NCBI GenBank assembly: GCA_963597395.1
Contig: CAVBPX010000017.1
Location: 1-40,733 of the forward strand
DNA length: 40,733 nt
Direction: 5' to 3'
From: Hallerella sp963597395
Lineage (GTDB): Bacteria; Fibrobacterota; Fibrobacteria; Fibrobacterales; Fibrobacteraceae
The position numbers and the translations under genes were made by a program. Under the pieces are notes generated by a model, which was given only the letters and a program-made list of their open reading frames with translations, made no database searches and was not told where the DNA came from. Position 1 is the stretch's first letter. Each line of letters starts with the position of its first letter. Shown in pieces: positions 8,851 to 16,944 of the stretch.

Positions 8851-9502
8851 ACTTGAACTCCTTTGTCGCCTTTTGCGCAACGGGATAGTTTCCGAGCTTT
8901 GCCGGTTCGAACTTCCACGCGCGAATCGCCTTGAGCGCTTCGCCTTCAAAGCCGTATCCTTGAGGCTCGACCGAGAGCACGTTTGCACCGGTCACGTTTC
9001 CGTGGACGTCTATTACCATGTAAACCTTGACGTACCCCGCAATCCCGAGCTTTTTGGCGCGCTCCGGGTAAACGGGATTCACCGCCTTGAGGGCGCGCGC
9101 CTCGTAATCGACGTCCCCGGCCTCATACACGACGTTTTCCATTCCGCCGCCCGCACCGACCGCGACTCCGTCGCCCGATCCGTCCCCGCACGAAAGGGAA
9201 AGGTCCATTTGAAAGTTCGAACGGCTGCGAGAGCCTCCCGTCGCACGGGAATTCACGCGAAACGAATTCGGCTGCACAATCTTCTGGATTTGCTTCTGGA
9301 CCGGAACCTTCTTCTTTTCCTGGACAATTGTTTCGACTTCGGTCAGCTCTTCGGTACGCGGGCGCTCAGGCGAAAGGTCCGAGCGAAAAAGAAGCACGTT
9401 CAGGACGGGAATCGCCAAAAAGAAAAAGGAATTGACGACGAGCGCAAGGAGAATGGCAACGCCCCATTTCGAAAAGAACCGAAATGCCGAAAACCGCTTC
9501 AA
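8840..9502 (-). CDS. tonB: TonB energy-transducing protein
   Basis: Couples the inner-membrane proton-motive force, harvested by ExbB/ExbD, to outer-membrane TonB-dependent transporters. Of 220 residues, about 15-38 form the single N-terminal anchor (VAILLALVVNSFFFLAIPVL). A short charged linker with EKKKVPVQKQIQKIV follows, then a Gly/Ser spacer. The C-terminal TonB domain spans about 130-220, with NPVYPERAKKLGIAGYV, the VxxSxG-like strand, A-I-R-A-W-K-F-E-P and a final FKFVP. It lacks the long Pro-Glu/Pro-Lys spacer of E. coli TonB. Start is TTG at 9502: AAGGAG at the very end of exbD lies 5 nt upstream, and a longer reading would overlap exbD for no gain. Confidence 0.9.
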   Translation of the reverse strand: MKRFSAFRFFSKWGVAILLALVVNSFFFLAIPVLNVLLFRSDLSPERPRTEELTEVETIVQEKKKVPVQKQIQKIVQPNSFRVNSRATGGSRSRSNFQMDLSLSCGDGSGDGVAVGAGGGMENVVYEAGDVDYEARALKAVNPVYPERAKKLGIAGYVKVYMVIDVHGNVTGANVLSVEPQGYGFEGEALKAIRAWKFEPAKLGNYPVAQKATKEFKFVP

Positions 9503-9504
9503 CG

Positions 9505-9906
9505 CTACTCCTTCGCAGCCGAGATGGAAACCTTCCGGACGCGGGCGAGGTTGCATTCGTCAAGCACATCGACAATCTTTCCGGAAGGCGCGTCCCGGTC
9601 GGAAACAATGATTACGGGCCTGTCCGGGGATTCCGCCATCATCTGGCGGAGAATCGTCTGGAGCGACGAAAGGTTTACCTGCGTCTCGTTGATGTGAATT
9701 GTCCCCTGCCGCGTGATGCCGATGAGAATGCTCTGCTGCGACAGTTCCTTGACGGAACTTGCCTTCGGTTTTGAGACGTCAATGCCCGTTTCGCGGGTAA
9801 ACGTCGAGGTCACCACAAAAAAGATGAGCAGGATGAACGTCATGTCCATCATCGGAGAAATGTCGATGCCGCCCAGCCGTCGACGCGTGCGACGAAAGAA
9901 GCTCAT
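9505..9906 (-). CDS. exbD: Biopolymer transport protein ExbD/TolR family
   Basis: A 133-residue inner-membrane protein: a short basic cytoplasmic start (RRTRRRLGGIDISPMMDM), one membrane helix (TFILLIFFVVTSTF, about 22-37), and a periplasmic domain. The conserved Asp in the PMMDMTF segment (D21) is the proton-path residue known from ExbD/TolR. The gene overlaps the upstream exbB by 4 nt (ATGA) and ends 2 nt before tonB. Confidence 0.93.
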   Translation of the reverse strand: MSFFRRTRRRLGGIDISPMMDMTFILLIFFVVTSTFTRETGIDVSKPKASSVKELSQQSILIGITRQGTIHINETQVNLSSLQTILRQMMAESPDRPVIIVSDRDAPSGKIVDVLDECNLARVRKVSISAAKE

Positions 9907-10466
9907 GTCTCCCCCTTTGAAAAAATTTCGTTTTCGAACCGGACCGCTGCCCGTTCCGAAGAAGCCTTCAAGCGTTCAATCCGGTTCATCAGCTGGTTGT
10001 TCGCAATGACAAGCGGAAACGCGACAAGAAGCCCCGCCTGTGTCGTGAGAAGCGCCTCGGAAATGCCGTCCGCGAGAAGCACCGGATTGCCGAACCCGAA
10101 AACCTGGATGGTCTTGAAAACGTGCACCATCCCGGAGACCGTTCCGAGAAGGCCCAAAAGAGGCGCGAGCGAAGCGCACACGGAAATGGACGGAAAGGAA
10201 CGCGAAAATTCGACGTCCAGGGAATGGCGAAGCGCATCGAGCGAATTTTTTACGGCCGCACGTCCGAGCGGGGCATTTTTCGAAATCTCGCGCCGAAATT
10301 CCGCACAAATTCCGAAGTTCTTCGAACTTTTGGCCCGGCGGTAGGCAAAGTAACGCTCAAAGAGCAAAATCCAGGCATAAAATCCCAAGACAAAAATCGG
10401 GACCATCACCCAGCCGCCGAGGACAAGGAGCGAGCGAACCTCTTCCAATACGGAAAGCGGAAGCAT
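9903..10466 (-). CDS. exbB: ExbB/TolQ-family proton channel protein (short)
   Basis: A 187-residue inner-membrane protein of the MotA/TolQ/ExbB family. It has three membrane helices: about 15-37 (LLVLGGWVMVPIFVLGFYAWILLF), then SICASLAPLLGLLGTVSGMVHVF, and ISEALLTTQAGLLVAFPLVIANN. The conserved Ala-Pro-Leu-Leu-Gly-Leu-Leu-Gly-Thr-Val motif is intact. The ATG at 10466 starts 1 nt after the stop of the upstream long ExbB and has a G-rich site before it; a longer upstream reading would overlap that gene. It forms the ExbB-ExbD engine with the next gene and is the second ExbB in this operon. Confidence 0.92.
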   Translation of the reverse strand: MLPLSVLEEVRSLLVLGGWVMVPIFVLGFYAWILLFERYFAYRRAKSSKNFGICAEFRREISKNAPLGRAAVKNSLDALRHSLDVEFSRSFPSISVCASLAPLLGLLGTVSGMVHVFKTIQVFGFGNPVLLADGISEALLTTQAGLLVAFPLVIANNQLMNRIERLKASSERAAVRFENEIFSKGET

Positions 10467-10467
10467 G

Positions 10468-11952
10468 TTACCCCCGAAGCCAGCGGGAATTGAGAACGGC
10501 AAGGCCAGCCTTTTCCATCCGCGCCCGAATTCCATCGACCCGGTTCGAAAGGAACGTCACAAGCAGCTGCAGAGGAATTGCCACGATGAGACCCGCTTCC
10601 GTCGTCACAAGGGCAACGGAAATGCCGCCCGCAAGAAGCTTCGGGTCGGAAGTCCCGTGCATCGTAATCACCTGAAAGAGCTGGATCATTCCCATCACGG
10701 TTCCGAGAAGTCCCAAAAGCGGAGCCGTCGTCGCCATGACGGAAATGGACGAAAGTCCGCGTTCAAGCTGCGGAACCTCCGCCGCAAAAACCTCCTCGAT
10801 GGCCTTTTCCGCGGATTCCCTGTCCGCATAGTCGCGAAGAATTCCAGCCCGGATGACCTTTCCCACCGACCCGTGCATCTTCTTTGCAAGAGCCTTCGCC
10901 TCTTCGATTTTTCCTTCGGAAACAAGCTCCACCGCGCGGCGGTAGCGAATAGTCGCGCCTTTCAAAAGCAGCACGACAAAGCGTTCGACGACAAGAATCA
11001 TGCCGAGAATAAAGAGGAGCGCTATCGGATACATCAGGATGCCGCCGTCCTTAAACGTCTGCCAAAAGACCTCGCGGAAAGGCTTTTCCTCGGACGCCGC
11101 AATTTCGGACGAGAGCGTCGTACTCAAAAGGACATCGACCGGGACCATCATCAGAAGCGAATCCTTCGAAGCCTTGAACGCCTCCGCCACTTCCTCGCGA
11201 ACATCCCCGGAGGTCATCATCCGAAACGCAAAGGACGCGCCGCGGTCCCCGGCCACGGGGAGCATCATCGCTACCGAACTATCCGTTCCCGAAGATTTTC
11301 GGACGGCGTAAATTCCGCCGAGTCGAAGCTCTTCGCCGGGGACGACGTTCTCGTCAAAGAGAACTTCCCCTTCGCGGCTTTCAATCTCCCGCGTAAAGTC
11401 CAGCTCCTTTTTGGCGAGCCCAAAAACGCTCCTTGCGACTTTCAGGGGGTTATCCCTGTAAAGCGAAACTTCCTTTTCGGTGCGATTAAAGTCCTCGATG
11501 CGCTGCGGAAGGCGGAAAGGCACGCCGCGTTCCCGAATTTCACGGAACGGTTCGATGATGGACTTGTCCGGAGCGAGGGACAGGTATTCCGTCCGACGTT
11601 CCTCCGCGCTTTGGCGGACCTGGGCGAGATCCTCGCGCGCGACCCGGACGTTTTCTTCCAGACGGACACGTTCCTCCATGAGTCTGTCGAGTTCTTCCTT
11701 CGCCTCGTCATACTTCTGGTTGAAAAGTTCCCGTTCGCCGTTCGCCTTTTCGCGGTCGTTCCAGCGTGCCGCCACTTCCATGTCGCGCTTTTGGCGGGCC
11801 TCTTCCAAATCGGCCTGCGCCTTGTTCAGTTCCGCGCGTTCCCGGACGAGGGCATCCCCGTCAACGCCGCCCGAAAGGTTCTGTTGCGAAAATACGGGAG
11901 AAAGCGCTACCGCCCCGAGCAAAAAAGCCTTTTTCAAAATCGCCAAGCGCAT
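10468..11952 (-). CDS. Long ExbB-family protein with periplasmic coiled-coil domain (TtpC-like)
   Basis: A 494-residue protein. A signal-like hydrophobic start (1-22) is followed by a long charged coiled coil (about 35-125) and a periplasmic domain to about 295. A C-terminal MotA/TolQ/ExbB core follows, with helices at about 304-329, near 405 (ATTAPLLGLLGTVMGMIQLF) and near 445 (AGGISVALVTTEAGLIVAIPL). This architecture matches TtpC, the accessory ExbB-like protein needed by the Vibrio TonB2 system, which also sits between a DUF3450 protein and a second ExbB. Start and upstream stop share one base (TAATG). It probably spans the periplasm to help extend or stabilise the TonB complex; that role is inferred from the named family. 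Confidence 0.85.
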   Translation of the reverse strand: MRLAILKKAFLLGAVALSPVFSQQNLSGGVDGDALVRERAELNKAQADLEEARQKRDMEVAARWNDREKANGERELFNQKYDEAKEELDRLMEERVRLEENVRVAREDLAQVRQSAEERRTEYLSLAPDKSIIEPFREIRERGVPFRLPQRIEDFNRTEKEVSLYRDNPLKVARSVFGLAKKELDFTREIESREGEVLFDENVVPGEELRLGGIYAVRKSSGTDSSVAMMLPVAGDRGASFAFRMMTSGDVREEVAEAFKASKDSLLMMVPVDVLLSTTLSSEIAASEEKPFREVFWQTFKDGGILMYPIALLFILGMILVVERFVVLLLKGATIRYRRAVELVSEGKIEEAKALAKKMHGSVGKVIRAGILRDYADRESAEKAIEEVFAAEVPQLERGLSSISVMATTAPLLGLLGTVMGMIQLFQVITMHGTSDPKLLAGGISVALVTTEAGLIVAIPLQLLVTFLSNRVDGIRARMEKAGLAVLNSRWLRG

Positions 11953-12740
11953 TACTTCGCCTCCTTAAGCGGGGACGAAACCGGAATCAAAACAAGATGC
12001 GGAGCCGTCTTTCCTTCCGCGACCTTCATCGCGTCCTTCAGTTTCGCGCGGAATTCCAGGTCTTCCGGAACCTTTTCCCAACTGTAACCGTCCAGGGTGT
12101 GCAAAAGCCAAAAGCAGTCGTTTCCGTCCCGCGATTCAAAAAGGGCGGCCACCGCGCCAAAGCGGAAGAACTTTCCCGAATACTGGCGGCCCGACTTCGG
12201 GTCCGTCAAAAAACCGTCCCAGCTTTCCGTCGTATATCCCATCCGGATGCGTTCGAGGAACGTTTCCACGGCCCGGGCGAGGGCGTCGTCCGGAGAGATG
12301 ACGCCCTTTCGAAGTTCCGAGGCGGTCTCGCGCAAATTTTCGACGGTTTCGCTTGTGCGGAACGGAAAGTCCGCTTCGAAAAGAGGAATCAGGGACTCTA
12401 TCTCCGCGGCGAGATCCTGGGAATATTTCTGTTTGCGGGCTTCGTAGAACCGGATGACTCCCGATGACTTGTTCCGCGCCTCCGCCAGTCTTCCGATTTC
12501 CGCCTTCATCGAATCGATTTCCGCACGAAGGGCCTTTTTCTGGCTGTTCAGCAAAACAACCTTTTCACGCCCCGACTTGACGAAGGCTTCATGACGGTCG
12601 CGTTCCTCGGCATGCAATTTTTTTTCGCGCGCCGTCTCGTCGTTCACCGACTTAATCTGACGCCTTACGCCATCGACCGTTTCCGCCGAATAGGCAATGC
12701 CCAAGCACAAAAAAAGAACCCAGAAAATCAATTTCTTCAT
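11952..12740 (-). CDS. DUF3450-like periplasmic coiled-coil protein, first gene of the TonB operon
   Basis: A 262-residue secreted protein: signal peptide 1-19 (MKKLIFWVLFLCLGIAYSA), then a coiled coil of about 25-110 rich in Lys/Glu/Arg. A C-terminal globular part contains RMGYTTESWDGFLTDPKSGRQYSGKFFRFGAVAAL-type sequence, which matches the DUF3450 pattern of a strand carrying R-x-G-x-x-A-L. DUF3450 genes lead TtpC-type TonB clusters in Gammaproteobacteria, supporting the assignment. The ATG at 12740 is chosen for its signal peptide; there is no Shine-Dalgarno before it. A TATCTT box ends 6 nt upstream, so the mRNA may be leaderless. Confidence 0.8.
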   Translation of the reverse strand: MKKLIFWVLFLCLGIAYSAETVDGVRRQIKSVNDETAREKKLHAEERDRHEAFVKSGREKVVLLNSQKKALRAEIDSMKAEIGRLAEARNKSSGVIRFYEARKQKYSQDLAAEIESLIPLFEADFPFRTSETVENLRETASELRKGVISPDDALARAVETFLERIRMGYTTESWDGFLTDPKSGRQYSGKFFRFGAVAALFESRDGNDCFWLLHTLDGYSWEKVPEDLEFRAKLKDAMKVAEGKTAPHLVLIPVSSPLKEAK

Positions 12741-12746
12741 GGCGAA

Positions 12747-12779
12747 AAGATACAAAAAACGCTCGCGCGAAGGCGAGCG
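12747..12779 (-). terminator. Terminator of the ankyrin gene merged with the promoter of the TonB operon
   Basis: On the minus strand a perfect 7-bp stem CGCTCGC / GCGAGCG (12779-12773 / 12766-12760) is followed by six T (12759-12754). That is a terminator for the ankyrin lipoprotein gene. Directly after the T-run lies TATCTT (12752-12747), and only 6 nt later the ATG of the DUF3450 gene. TCGCCT, 18 nt upstream of TATCTT, lies inside the terminator stem and could be the -35. Terminator and promoter appear to share the same bases. Confidence 0.7.
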
Positions 12780-12819
12780 CAATGAAAGGGATAATGCGTT
12801 TTTATCCGAGAACCGGCCG

Positions 12820-13557
12820 CTAGCGGCCAAACTCCTTCGTGTAGGCCGGCGTGTTCTTCGCCCCGTGCTTTTTCAGGTAGGCGATAAGGCGCGTATAGCC
12901 TTCGTTCTTCGCCCAGTCGAGGACGGAATAGCCCTGGCCGCACTTGGCGTTCACATCGACGCCCTTCGAAATCAGATAGACCATCGCGTCGTAGTTTCCG
13001 CCCTTCACCGCGAGGTGAATCGGATAGTAGGTGTCCGCACCGCGTACTTCGAGAGGGGCTCCCGCGTCGCCGAGAATTTGCAGAATGTCCGCATAGCCGA
13101 GCTTTGCCGCAAGAGCGACCGCCTGACCCGCGTTCTGGATTTCGCCCGTTTCCTTCATCTTCGAGACGAGGAATTCCACGACGTCCTTCCGCTTGTTTTC
13201 GATGGCGTCCTCGAGGAACGTCTTGCCATTGCTGTTCGTTCCGTCGAGCGAGGCGCCGTTTTTCGACAGATAATCGATGATGTCGAGCTTACCCTTGTTC
13301 ACGGCAATCGCCATTGCGCTGTTTCCGTTGTCATCCGTGGAGTTGATATCGTAGGAAGCCTTGAGGAAAAGCGACATTTGGGCGGTATCGCCCGTGCCGA
13401 CATACGAAATGAACTTGTTCGGCGTAAGCGGAATTCCCTGCTTTGACAGATATTTGCGGACCGAAGCCGGATCGTTCGGATCCATTTCGTCGGAGCAGGC
13501 GGAAAGGCAAAGGGAAAGGGCACACGCCCCGAGGGCAAGCAGGAATTTTTTTTGCAT
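12820..13557 (-). CDS. Ankyrin-repeat lipoprotein
   Basis: A 245-residue lipoprotein: signal sequence with lipobox LSAC and lipidated Cys21, then about five ankyrin repeats from residue 55 to 240. Typical units are NGNSAMAIAVNKGKLDIIDYLSKNGASLD and YYPIHLAVKGGNYDAMVYLISKGVDVNAK. The ATG at 13557 has GGAG 9 nt upstream; an earlier in-frame start at 13599 would destroy the signal sequence. Ankyrin arrays bind proteins; the partner is unknown. It is transcribed separately from the TonB operon by virtue of the terminator at 12754-12779, although read-through is possible. Confidence 0.85.
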   Translation of the reverse strand: MQKKFLLALGACALSLCLSACSDEMDPNDPASVRKYLSKQGIPLTPNKFISYVGTGDTAQMSLFLKASYDINSTDDNGNSAMAIAVNKGKLDIIDYLSKNGASLDGTNSNGKTFLEDAIENKRKDVVEFLVSKMKETGEIQNAGQAVALAAKLGYADILQILGDAGAPLEVRGADTYYPIHLAVKGGNYDAMVYLISKGVDVNAKCGQGYSVLDWAKNEGYTRLIAYLKKHGAKNTPAYTKEFGR

Positions 13558-13659
13558 CGAAAAATCTCCAATAGGAAAAACCACATTGAAAATACACAAT
13601 TTTTTACGTTAGCGGACAAAAAACGGGCATTTTTTCAAAAAAACTACACCATCGGAGCC

Positions 13660-13679
13660 ATTTTTTTCGCGAAAAAAAT
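13660..13679. repeat. Perfect 20-bp AT-flanked palindrome in a divergent promoter region
   Basis: A run of seven T, CGCG and seven A, bounded by A and T, forms a perfect 20-bp palindrome. It abuts a TATAAA box (13679-13684) that lies 11 nt before the ATG of the outer-membrane barrel gene. The region 13558-13695 also holds the promoter of the divergent ankyrin gene. It may be an operator or simply a curved A-tract element. Confidence 0.5.
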
Positions 13680-13695
13680 ATAAAATTAGGGGGAA

Positions 13696-14436
13696 ATGGA
13701 AAGATGCTCCACATTTGTCCGCCAAGCGGTCCTCTTTCTCGCCCTTCTCGCGGGAACGCTCTTCGCCGCCGAAGGCGCGAAGACGGCCCCGTTTGTGGCC
13801 GGAACGGATTCCGCATCCGCGGAACCGGAACTTTCCACAGGTCCGCAAGCAAGGCGTCCCTTCCGCATCGGTTTTCTCTACGAAATCGCCCGTTTTCACC
13901 GCGCGGACCTCGACTATGTGCTGACCCGCGACGGAAAGCGCTACGACGTTGACCTCGACGTTTCGGACATGGCGGGAATCGTCGGAAGATACGGCCTAAA
14001 CCAGTGGATTTCCGTTTTCGGAATTCTCGGCTACCAGAAGTTCGACGTCGGATACACGCCGAAAGCCTCCGCGAACGCCCAAAAGAAAAAGCGCTTTTCC
14101 GTTGACAACATTCTTTTGCAGGCAAACGTCGAAGTCGGATTTTCCTTCCTCGAACTCAAAAACTACCAGCTGCGGCTCCTCGGATTTTGCGGCGGAACTT
14201 TTGGATTTTCGATTGTCGGCGACAGCGACTTTATGAACACGCCGCTCTACGGCTACACGCGCGGGGTCGCTTTCGAGGTCAACATTTATCGGGTCGAGAT
14301 TCTCGCAGGGCTCCGCTCCTCGCACAGCTATTTTCACACCTACAGGAATACGGCGAAAAACGAAGACGACTACTCGCTCATGCTCGACTTTGACACGATG
14401 TCGTCGCCGTTCTTCACCATCGGAATCGGATTCTAA
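13696..14436 (+). CDS. Outer-membrane beta-barrel-like protein
   Basis: A 246-residue exported protein of unknown function. Residues 1-25 form a signal peptide (cleavage near LFAAEG), then a short Ala/Pro/Ser-rich stretch. From about 55 come alternating polar/hydrophobic strands rich in Tyr, Phe and Gly (RIGFLYEIARF; WISVFGILGYQKFDVGYT; LLQANVEVGFSFLEL; LRLLGFCGGTFGFSI; FEVNIYRVEILAGLRSS). It ends in a terminal Phe (FFTIGIGF), the hallmark of BAM-inserted barrels. AGGGGG lies a few nt before the ATG. One nucleotide separates it from the epimerase gene, suggesting co-transcription. Confidence 0.75.
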   Translation: MERCSTFVRQAVLFLALLAGTLFAAEGAKTAPFVAGTDSASAEPELSTGPQARRPFRIGFLYEIARFHRADLDYVLTRDGKRYDVDLDVSDMAGIVGRYGLNQWISVFGILGYQKFDVGYTPKASANAQKKKRFSVDNILLQANVEVGFSFLELKNYQLRLLGFCGGTFGFSIVGDSDFMNTPLYGYTRGVAFEVNIYRVEILAGLRSSHSYFHTYRNTAKNEDDYSLMLDFDTMSSPFFTIGIGF

Positions 14437-14437
14437 A

Positions 14438-15400
14438 ATGAAAGTTCTCATCACCGGCGTCGCCGGTTTTATCGGTAGCGAAACGGCGATTTCCTTTTTG
14501 AGGGACGGGCACGAGGTTACGGGCATCGACAACCTGAACTCCTACTATTCCCCGGCTCTCAAGGAGGCGCGCCTTGCAAGAATTCCCAAGGAACATTTTG
14601 AATTCATCAAGTGCAGCCTTTCCGACAGGGAGACGCTTTTAGAACTTTTCCGCAAAAAAAACTTTGACATTGTGGTGAACCTCGCGGCCCAGGCCGGTGT
14701 CCGTTACAGCCTTGAAAATCCGCAAAGCTACGTGGATTCGAACATTACGGGATTTTTGAACATTCTCGAATGCGCCCGGGCATATCCGCCGAGGCATCTC
14801 GTCTATGCGTCGTCGTCGAGCGTCTATGGACGAAACACCGAAACGCCTTTCCGCACAACGGACCGGGTCGAAAAGCCGTCGAGCCTTTACGCCGCGACCA
14901 AGCGGTCGAACGAGCTGATGGCGGAAACCTACCACCACCTCTTTCATTTGAACCTGACCGGTCTTCGGTTCTTTACCGTCTATGGGCCGTGGGGACGCCC
15001 GGACATGTCGCCGTGCCTGTTTGCGGACGCCATCACGCACGGCCGTCCCATCAAGGTCTTCAACAACGGAAAGATGAGGCGCGACTTCACCTACATCGAC
15101 GATATCGTCGAAGGAACAAAGCGCATCGCCTACAACGGGCTAGAAAAGACTTCCCCGCAAAACAGGCTCTTTAACATCGGACGCGGCGAACCCGTAAAGC
15201 TTATGGACTTTATCGCGACGCTCGAAAAGAATTTCGGGCGCACCGCCGAAAAGCTCATGATGCCGATGCAGCCCGGCGACGTCGAAATCACGTGGGCGGA
15301 CACCGAGGCTCTCGAAAGGGAAATAGGCTACAGGCCGGAAATTTCGCTCGAAGAGGGCATCGCCCGCTTTGCAAAGTGGTACAAGGATTACAACGGGTAA
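14438..15400 (+). CDS. UDP-glucuronate 4-epimerase-like NAD-dependent sugar epimerase
   Basis: Extended short-chain dehydrogenase/reductase of 320 residues that probably interconverts UDP-glucuronate and UDP-galacturonate for surface polysaccharide. The Rossmann motif GVAGFIG (7-13) binds NAD. NLAAQAGVRYSLENPQSYVDSNITG (81-105) and FFTVYGPWGRPDMS are characteristic of the CapI/LspL UDP-glucuronate epimerase group. The catalytic Ser (about 125-127, in YASSSSVYG) and Y151-x3-K155 are present. ATG at 14438 lies 1 nt after the barrel gene's stop; a longer upstream in-frame reading would only overlap that gene. Substrate assignment is by family motif, not proven. Confidence 0.85.
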   Translation: MKVLITGVAGFIGSETAISFLRDGHEVTGIDNLNSYYSPALKEARLARIPKEHFEFIKCSLSDRETLLELFRKKNFDIVVNLAAQAGVRYSLENPQSYVDSNITGFLNILECARAYPPRHLVYASSSSVYGRNTETPFRTTDRVEKPSSLYAATKRSNELMAETYHHLFHLNLTGLRFFTVYGPWGRPDMSPCLFADAITHGRPIKVFNNGKMRRDFTYIDDIVEGTKRIAYNGLEKTSPQNRLFNIGRGEPVKLMDFIATLEKNFGRTAEKLMMPMQPGDVEITWADTEALEREIGYRPEISLEEGIARFAKWYKDYNG

Positions 15401-15419
15401 AATTTTCCGTCCCTTTTCC

Positions 15420-15425
15420 TATATT
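15420..15425 (+). promoter_or_regulatory. TATATT -10 element of hslO
   Basis: TATATT in the context CCTATATTTTG ends only 7 nt before the hslO ATG at 15433, and no Shine-Dalgarno is present between them. The hslO mRNA may therefore start at or next to its start codon. Confidence 0.5.
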
Positions 15426-15432
15426 TTGACCT

Positions 15433-16317
15433 ATGGAAAATTCTCAAAAAGACCGTCTGATCCGCGCGACCGGCGCTCATGTGCCGTTTCGTCTGGTCCT
15501 CGCCGACATCACCCGCACAGCCGATGAAATTGGCAAAATGCACGGGGCAAGATCCAAAGCCCTGAAGCTCCTCGCCGAGACTTCCATCGCTTCGCTCTTT
15601 CTCTCGTCGGGTCTCAAGTTTCCGGGGACCGTATGCGTCAAGATTTCGTTTTCGGGCGACATTTCCTACGTCGAAGCGGACTCGACCCCGCAAGGACTTT
15701 TGCGCGCGATGATTCCCCAGGAAGAAATTCTCAAGGCGAAGAAGTTCGAAGCGGCGCTCCTCCCCCAGCACTTTCAGACGGTGACGCTCGACGAACGCGG
15801 AAAGCGCGCGGGCGAAAGCATCATCGAGGCCGTCTCCGAAAGCATGGGACGAAACCTCTCCGTCTTTATGCTGCAGTCCGCACAGACCCGGTCCGCGGTG
15901 GGCATCGAAGCCCGCGTAAACAAGGAAAATCCCGAAAAGCTCGACTACGCCGTGGGATTTTACCTCGAGCCGTTTGCGGACATTGCGGACGACGAACTTT
16001 CCGTCCTCGAAAAACAGGTTTCCGCGCTGCCCGACTTTTCGGAATTCTTCGACGGAAAAAGCTACAATCTGCAAGGCCTGATGGAGGCCGTTTCCGGGGA
16101 ATACCCGACGACAATCGTCCGCGAAATCGAGCCGCGGCCCTACTGCCCGTGCAGCAAGGTACGCTCGCTCGCAACGCTCGGCACCATCCCGACCGAAGAT
16201 CTCAAGGACCTTCTCGCGGACGGCAAGGCCCTTGAACTCGTGTGCGACTTCTGCCGCAACAAATACATCATCACGCCGGACGAAATCCGCGAAATTCTAA
16301 GCGAACGCTTAAAGTGA
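15433..16317 (+). CDS. hslO: Redox-regulated chaperone Hsp33
   Basis: Cytosolic holdase chaperone switched on by oxidation, 294 residues. The N-terminal chaperone domain (LIRATGAHVPFRLVLADIT...EIGKMHGARSKALKLLAET) and the C-terminal zinc switch are both complete. C238-x-C240 and C271-x2-C274 are the four zinc-binding cysteines that form disulfides under oxidative stress. It is followed 9 nt later by thrH and then rlmI, so an operon of three or four genes is likely. Confidence 0.95.
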   Translation: MENSQKDRLIRATGAHVPFRLVLADITRTADEIGKMHGARSKALKLLAETSIASLFLSSGLKFPGTVCVKISFSGDISYVEADSTPQGLLRAMIPQEEILKAKKFEAALLPQHFQTVTLDERGKRAGESIIEAVSESMGRNLSVFMLQSAQTRSAVGIEARVNKENPEKLDYAVGFYLEPFADIADDELSVLEKQVSALPDFSEFFDGKSYNLQGLMEAVSGEYPTTIVREIEPRPYCPCSKVRSLATLGTIPTEDLKDLLADGKALELVCDFCRNKYIITPDEIREILSERLK

Positions 16318-16326
16318 GCCCGAATT

Positions 16327-16944
16327 ATGTTTAAGAAGCAATGCGTCGTCACGCTCGACATGGAAGGCGTCCTCACGCCCGAAATCTGGATTGCCGTCGC
16401 CGAAAAGACGGGCATTCCCGAACTCCGGCTCACGACGCGCGACATCCAGGACTACAACGAACTGATGCGCGGCCGCCTGAAGATTCTCGCCCGCGAACAT
16501 CTGAAGCTCGAGGACATCCAAAAGATCATCGGGAGCCTTCCCCTCCTCGACGGCGCCATGGAATTTCTCGACACGCTCCGCGACGAGGCCCAGGTCATCA
16601 TTCTGAGCGACACGTTCCAGGAATTTGCCTACCCGCTCATCAAAAAAATGAAATTCCCGAGCATTTTCTGCCACAACCTCATCGTCGAAAACGGCTTTGT
16701 GACCGACTACCGTCTTCGCCTCGACGACCAGAAGCGGAAAACGGTCGAAATGCTGAAGACGCTGAACTTCAAGGTGTTCTCGGCCGGAGATTCCTTCAAC
16801 GATACGGGGATGCTTCTCGCGGCGGACAAGGGTTCGTTCCTCTTTGCGCCCAAAAACGTGACGGACAAGTTCCCGATGCTCAACGCGGCGAGTTCCTACG
16901 CGGAACTTCTCGAAAGCTTCCACCGGTTCCAGGACACGCTGTAA
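16327..16944 (+). CDS. thrH: Phosphoserine phosphatase / homoserine phosphotransferase ThrH
   Basis: HAD-superfamily enzyme of 205 residues. Pseudomonas ThrH both dephosphorylates phosphoserine and can pass the phosphate to homoserine, linking serine and threonine synthesis. The catalytic motif here is D11-M-E13-G-V with PEIW after it, exactly the ThrH signature rather than the DxDxT of SerB. Motif II (ILSDTFQEF), the conserved Lys region and motif III (SAGDSFNDTGML) are intact. The gene ends with TAATG shared with rlmI. Confidence 0.93.
   Translation: MFKKQCVVTLDMEGVLTPEIWIAVAEKTGIPELRLTTRDIQDYNELMRGRLKILAREHLKLEDIQKIIGSLPLLDGAMEFLDTLRDEAQVIILSDTFQEFAYPLIKKMKFPSIFCHNLIVENGFVTDYRLRLDDQKRKTVEMLKTLNFKVFSAGDSFNDTGMLLAADKGSFLFAPKNVTDKFPMLNAASSYAELLESFHRFQDTL

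Noticed and set aside
9903..11952. Flagellar MotA assignment for the two ExbB-like genes
   Set aside because: Context with ExbD and TonB, and the lack of MotA charged-loop features or a MotB partner, favours ExbB.
10465..12087. 540-codon open frame on the plus strand over the ExbB genes
   Set aside because: Arg/His/Asn-rich shadow of the minus-strand TtpC-like and ExbB genes, without family features.
15389..15415. Terminator after the epimerase gene (ACGG...CCGT)
   Set aside because: The stem is only four base pairs with a long loop and no proper T-run.
16341..16943. Long N-terminal extension of the rlmI reading frame
   Set aside because: It lies out of frame over thrH, has an Arg/Pro/His-rich shadow composition, and the ATG at 16944 fits the PUA-domain start.
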